A stretch of DNA of 64,000 nt from an uncultured Myxococcales bacterium (GTDB lineage: Bacteria; Myxococcota_A; UBA9042), in assembly GCA_903924465.1 (NCBI GenBank), contig CAIYBN010000120.1:1-64000 (forward strand), given 5' to 3'. Within the stretch, counting starts at the first letter, position 1. Each line of letters starts with the position of its first letter. A program made the position numbers and the translations under genes. Below the pieces are notes generated by a model. It saw only the letters and a program-made list of their open reading frames with translations. It was not told the origin of the DNA and ran no database searches. Of the stretch, positions 59,664 through 64,000 are shown in pieces.

Positions 59664-60284
59664 CTAGTTGCCGTCTTTGCAGGCGTCGCGCACGGTGTCG
59701 CAATTGGTCTTGAGGCAATCGCGGCAAGCGGCCGACGAGGAGTCGGTGGCGCAGTCGGTCAAACACTTCTCGAACCCGCACTCGCCGGAGTAGCGGCCGT
59801 AGCACCAAGCGCAGTTGTTGGAGATCTTGGCGCACTTCGCGCTCGCGGAGTCGGAGTCAGGAATGGTCTGGCATTCCTTGAGGATGCACGTCGTGATGCA
59901 AAGCGCCTTGGCGGTCGCCTTGTCCGCGTCTGTGGTGCAGGCATCGCCCTGGGCCAAGCAGCCCTGCTTCAGCGTACAGTCGGAAACGATGTTGCCGAAA
60001 TTGTCGCTGATCGCCGTCGTGTCGGCAGCCAACGTGACCCACGTCTTGTCATCGGCCGCGGTGCAGCCGGGATTGGTCGTGGGCTTGGTGTAGGTGCACT
60101 GATTGCCGGTGGTCGTGTCCCCCGCCGCTGAGTCGGTCGTCGCCGTACCGTCGCCCGGAAGCGCGGTGTCGTCGGTGGAGGCCGTGTCGGCCGTGCCGCT
60201 GGTGCTGGCCGTGGAGCCACACGCCGCGAACGCCATTGTGGCGGTCACGAGCGCGAGCATCTTGAAGATCTGAGACTTCTTCAT
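59664..60284 (-). CDS. Small Cys-rich lipoprotein
   Basis: Lipobox 'AFAAC', Ser/Thr/Asp-rich linker, then many Cys in CxxxC pairs. Confidence 0.7.
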   Translation of the reverse strand: MKKSQIFKMLALVTATMAFAACGSTASTSGTADTASTDDTALPGDGTATTDSAAGDTTTGNQCTYTKPTTNPGCTAADDKTWVTLAADTTAISDNFGNIVSDCTLKQGCLAQGDACTTDADKATAKALCITTCILKECQTIPDSDSASAKCAKISNNCAWCYGRYSGECGFEKCLTDCATDSSSAACRDCLKTNCDTVRDACKDGN

Positions 60285-60366
60285 GGTTCTAGTCCTCGCG
60301 CCCAGGCGTCGACCTGGGCTGTAGGGATCACATACGCCCGGCGAACTGCTCGCCGGTCGTTCAGGG

Positions 60367-61704
60367 TCACGGAAGTTTATGTTTATCCGTGCTTTTGTCA
60401 ATTCCGCCGTCCACAAACTGCGGAATCCGCGCCGTCGAACGAGCGGTTGGCGGCTCCCCAGCGGGCGGCAGTTCATCGTCCGTTTCGCTCTCCAACAGGC
60501 GCGTCACGTCGGCTTCCAGGCGGTGGCTGAGCACTTCGTCGTAGACGGCAACCACGCGAGAAAACGTCGCTTTCCAGCTGTACCGCGCTTGGCTCTCGGC
60601 GAGCCCGCGCTTGCCCAGCAGTTCCGCGCGCCCCGGCTTGCACAGCTCCAGCCAGGCGTCCGCGACCGTTTCAGGCGTCGTCTCTTCCAGCGCGATCCCG
60701 CAGCGACACGTTTCCAGCAATTCGCCGATGCTCATCTTCGCCGAACCGAGCAGCGCCACGCCGCACGCCATCGCTTCCACGGCCGCCAGACCAAACGTCT
60801 CGTACGGGCACAGCGTCGCGACGACATCCACGGACGCCATCAGGCGCGCCATGTCGATCGGCCGTTCCAGATAGCCCATGTAGTGCACTTCCGGATACTT
60901 GGCCGCCAGCGCTTTGACTTCAGCGACGCCCGGGCCATGACCCGCCACCACCAGGATCGGCTTGTGGCCCGCTGCGCGCAGCAGTTCGTACGCTTTCAGC
61001 AGCGGCCGGTAATTCTTCTCTTCGCTCAGCCGGTTCGGATAGCACAGCACGACGTCATCGGGACCCGCGTGCCACGTCGCCCGCAAGTCCAAATCGCGCC
61101 GCCGCGGCTGGAACATCGCGGTATCGACGCCCAGCGGCGTGTACGTCACGCGTTCAACGCCGTGCGTCGTCAGTTGGTCGACCATCACGTGGGTCGCCGC
61201 CATCGTCCGATCAAAACGCCCAAACGTCCGTCGCGCCCACGCCCAAGCGAGCCGTTCCGCCAGCCGGCCGAGCCAGGTGTTCGGCCCGCCAAAAGCGCGA
61301 CCCACATCGGTGACAGGAAAGTTCGCGTGCCAAAATCCGACGAATCGCGGTTTCTTGCCGGTATGCGCCCGCAAGCCGATGCACGCCAGCCGCACGAAGT
61401 CCGGCGTGGTATACGGGCTGCCAATCTCGATGACATCCGGCTTGATTTGCTGCAGAATTCGCCGGAACGCCCACGGATTCAGGACCAGCCGGTAGCCGGA
61501 GTTGCCCAGCGCAATGGCCGGCACATGGTGAATCCGCGCGGTGCCATGGATCTCGACGCCCGCGTGCGCCGACGGCACCAGCAGGTGGTACTCGACGTCA
61601 TCCTGGCGCGCCATGTACCGCAACTTCTCCAGATGGTAGCGACGCACGCCGCCGCCGGTCATCGTGAAGAAATCGTTGATGTCGCAAACACGGATCTTGG
61701 CCAT
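60367..61704 (-). CDS. Glycosyltransferase family 4-like protein
   Basis: 'YTPLGVDTAMFQPRRRD', 'VLCYPNRLSEEKNYRPLLKAYELL', 'LVVAGHGPG', 'CPYETFGLAAVEAMACGVALLGS'. Confidence 0.9.
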   Translation of the reverse strand: MAKIRVCDINDFFTMTGGGVRRYHLEKLRYMARQDDVEYHLLVPSAHAGVEIHGTARIHHVPAIALGNSGYRLVLNPWAFRRILQQIKPDVIEIGSPYTTPDFVRLACIGLRAHTGKKPRFVGFWHANFPVTDVGRAFGGPNTWLGRLAERLAWAWARRTFGRFDRTMAATHVMVDQLTTHGVERVTYTPLGVDTAMFQPRRRDLDLRATWHAGPDDVVLCYPNRLSEEKNYRPLLKAYELLRAAGHKPILVVAGHGPGVAEVKALAAKYPEVHYMGYLERPIDMARLMASVDVVATLCPYETFGLAAVEAMACGVALLGSAKMSIGELLETCRCGIALEETTPETVADAWLELCKPGRAELLGKRGLAESQARYSWKATFSRVVAVYDEVLSHRLEADVTRLLESETDDELPPAGEPPTARSTARIPQFVDGGIDKSTDKHKLP

Positions 61705-61879
61705 GAATCAACTGCTTGGACGAAAGTGCGCCCAATAGGTGGCGTGCACCGGCAAGCTGCGCGATGCGACCGCGTTGTTTTCTAGCAGGCTTGACCCGTT
61801 TGGCAAAATTCCCGGTCAACTTTTCACCGTCCATTTGCTTGTGACACACCGCGCGTGCCAACATCACCGTGAGGTTTTC

Positions 61880-62929
61880 ATGAATCGCACGCCGTATCGC
61901 AATGCATGGAGTTGGCTGGAATTCGACAGCGCGCTGCTGGCCCAGAATCGCTTGAATGATCGCACCCTGCGGCGTTTTCCGGTCTATCTGCCGCCGCAAT
62001 ACACTGTCGAGCCAGCGCGGCGCTTTCCGGTCGTCTACTACCTCATCGGCTACGGCGGCTGGGGTGCGATGAAGCTTTTGGAGGAAAAAGCATTTGAGGA
62101 GCCGCTGTGGGCGCGCCTCGACCGGCAGATGCGGTCTGGCGAAATCGAGCCGATGATTGTGGTCTTTCCCGACTGCTTCACCCGCTTGGGCGGCGCCCAA
62201 TACCGCGATTCCATCGTCACCGGGCCGTATGCCCGCTACTTGTGTGAGGAAATCGTACCGCGCGTGGACGTGCAGTTTCGCACGCTTGCGGACCGTTCCC
62301 ATCGCGGCCTGATGGGCAAGAGTTCCGGCGGGTATGGCGCTTTGCATCTGGCGATGCACCATCCGGACGTCTTTGGCCTCTGTTGCGCCACCGCGGCCGA
62401 CAGCTATTTCGAGATGAGCTACGTCGGCGATTTTGCCAAGACGCTGCAAGTCCTGCACGCGGCCGGCGGCGTTGTGCCGTTCCTGGAGAATTTCTTCGCC
62501 GGCACGCCACGCCACAAACACTGGCACAGCGCCATGTCCACGCTGGCCTATGCCCAGGCCTACACGCCGAACCTGGACGTGCCCGTGCTGATGGCCGACC
62601 TGCCCTTTGACCTCCAGACCGGCGAGTTCGTGCCCGACGTGTGGGCGCGGTGGCTGGCGTGCGATCCCGTGCGCGCGTGTGCCCACCACGCGGACGCTCT
62701 GCGCAGTCTGGACTTGCTCTATCTCGACGCCGGCATCAGCGACGAGTTCGGCCTCAATTTTGGCCACCGCATCCTCGCGGATCGCCTCGGCAAACTGGGG
62801 GTTTCGGTGCAATTTGAAGAATTCGACGGCGGTCACATGGGCATCGACCAGCGGATTGACGTGAGCCTGGTGCGGATCACAGCGGCTTTGCGCCAGGCGG
62901 ATGCGGCGGCGTCCACATCATCGTCATGA
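61880..62929 (+). CDS. Esterase-D-like alpha/beta hydrolase
   Basis: 'FPVVYYLIGYGGWG', nucleophile elbow 'GLMGKSSGGYGALHLAMHHPDVFG', 'EEFDGGHMG'. Confidence 0.85.
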   Translation: MNRTPYRNAWSWLEFDSALLAQNRLNDRTLRRFPVYLPPQYTVEPARRFPVVYYLIGYGGWGAMKLLEEKAFEEPLWARLDRQMRSGEIEPMIVVFPDCFTRLGGAQYRDSIVTGPYARYLCEEIVPRVDVQFRTLADRSHRGLMGKSSGGYGALHLAMHHPDVFGLCCATAADSYFEMSYVGDFAKTLQVLHAAGGVVPFLENFFAGTPRHKHWHSAMSTLAYAQAYTPNLDVPVLMADLPFDLQTGEFVPDVWARWLACDPVRACAHHADALRSLDLLYLDAGISDEFGLNFGHRILADRLGKLGVSVQFEEFDGGHMGIDQRIDVSLVRITAALRQADAAASTSSS

Positions 62930-63998
62930 ATTCCAGCGTCGCTTTGCGGTCCTCAGGCGTGCGCACGGCGTTGGAGCGCCATTGCGCCCGCACCAGCAGG
63001 AACGCCAGCACCAGCGAAGCGAGGCCGAGAACCAAGCGCAGGCTGAGCCGCGGCGCCACATCGCGCCAAGCCAGCCACACCAGCGTCAGCGCGCCGAACG
63101 CGAGCGCCAGGAAGTACGGCAGCGCGTTCCAGGGGCCTTTGACGCCGAGCGCCATCCACGGATTGGGATAGGTCCAGCCGTTCAGCAGCAGCGGCCCGAC
63201 GGTCTCTGACAGCGGATTGATGACTTCGCCGGGAAAGCCTTGGGAGACGGCCGTGCACAAGCCTGTGATCGCGATGCTGGCCACGCCCAGGACCGCGAGA
63301 AAAGCGGCGCCGATGGAGGCGCGCCACCCGCGCAGGCTGTCGAGACCGTGCGCAGCGGCGATGGCGGCGAACGGCATCATCGCGGTCAAATAACGCGGGC
63401 CGACGACCCAGCCGGCGTGCCACAGGCTGTGCGAGCACTGGAACATCAGGAAATAGCTGCAGAGGAGCGAGGCCATGAGCGCTTCGCCGCGGGGACCGAA
63501 CAGCCAATCGCCGTGCAGCTGCGGTCGGTTGCGACGGACGCCGAGCCAGCCGAGCCACGCGAGCGCGGTCCACGGCGCAAAGAAATACAGGCCGGTGAAG
63601 GACGAAAACAGCGAGCCCATCACCTTTTCTTTGTTGGGCAAATGGATGCCAAAGATGCCGGGTGACAGGTCCCGGACAAAGCCGGCGTTTTCCAGGTTGG
63701 CGTACGGCAGGCTCCACGGCGAGCCGAAACTGCACCAGTTGTTGTGGGCGAGCAAAAGCGCTGGGAGCAACGCGCCCACCGCGACGCGCCAGATGTCGTT
63801 GGGATCGCGACGACGCAGCCAGATCCAGCCGCACATCAGCAAGACCGCGGGGGCCATGGGAAACTCGATGCAGACGGCCCAGCCCGCGGCAAGCCCGGCG
63901 AGCACGATGGCGCCCCCGTTGCCGATCGCGCCAGCGAGCACGATGCACGCGAACATCGCGAGGAGCGCCACGCCGCCCGCCTGATGGCCCGCGAACAT
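62877..63998 (-). CDS. GT39-like multi-TM protein (5' end beyond window)
   Basis: Multi-TM protein, open to window edge; 'WVVGPRYLTAMMPF' lumenal motif typical of GT39-like proteins. Confidence 0.55.
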   Translation of the reverse strand: MFAGHQAGGVALLAMFACIVLAGAIGNGGAIVLAGLAAGWAVCIEFPMAPAVLLMCGWIWLRRRDPNDIWRVAVGALLPALLLAHNNWCSFGSPWSLPYANLENAGFVRDLSPGIFGIHLPNKEKVMGSLFSSFTGLYFFAPWTALAWLGWLGVRRNRPQLHGDWLFGPRGEALMASLLCSYFLMFQCSHSLWHAGWVVGPRYLTAMMPFAAIAAAHGLDSLRGWRASIGAAFLAVLGVASIAITGLCTAVSQGFPGEVINPLSETVGPLLLNGWTYPNPWMALGVKGPWNALPYFLALAFGALTLVWLAWRDVAPRLSLRLVLGLASLVLAFLLVRAQWRSNAVRTPEDRKATLEFMTMMWTPPHPPGAKPL

Positions 63999-64000
63999 CT

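Overview
64 kb window of a GC-rich bacterial chromosome. The MYXO-CTERM-like tail, the Dictyostelium-CTDC-type Cys repeats and a Glt/Agl-like TPR operon all point to a Myxococcota or delta-proteobacterial lineage (inference). Most of it is chromosomal backbone: fur/feoAB, tatBC, CCA-adding enzyme/coaD, obgE, B12-dependent nrdJ, malic enzyme, lnt, a siroheme reductase, a NamZ/DUF1343 protein, nadD, rlmN, pepA and three tRNAs. These are interleaved with very large envelope lipoproteins. The observations most worth follow-up are: (i) an Lnt with a ~350-aa propeller-like insertion between the catalytic Glu and the Lys/Cys half of the nitrilase domain; (ii) a TatC with a predicted extra TM and a ~330-aa C-terminal domain; (iii) a 5-gene TPR operon resembling GltC/GltD/GltE/GltF of myxobacterial gliding machinery; (iv) a tandem NrdR-box pair with 31-bp periodicity upstream of nrdJ; (v) a Fur-box in the spacer of a feoAB promoter; (vi) a two-propeller lipoprotein ending in a somatomedin-B-like Cys motif; (vii) seven out of seven convergent gene pairs ending within 8 nt of each other or overlapping. 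All calls come from reading motifs in the sequence and translations; no database search or structure prediction was run. Start codons were adjusted by eye and may be off.
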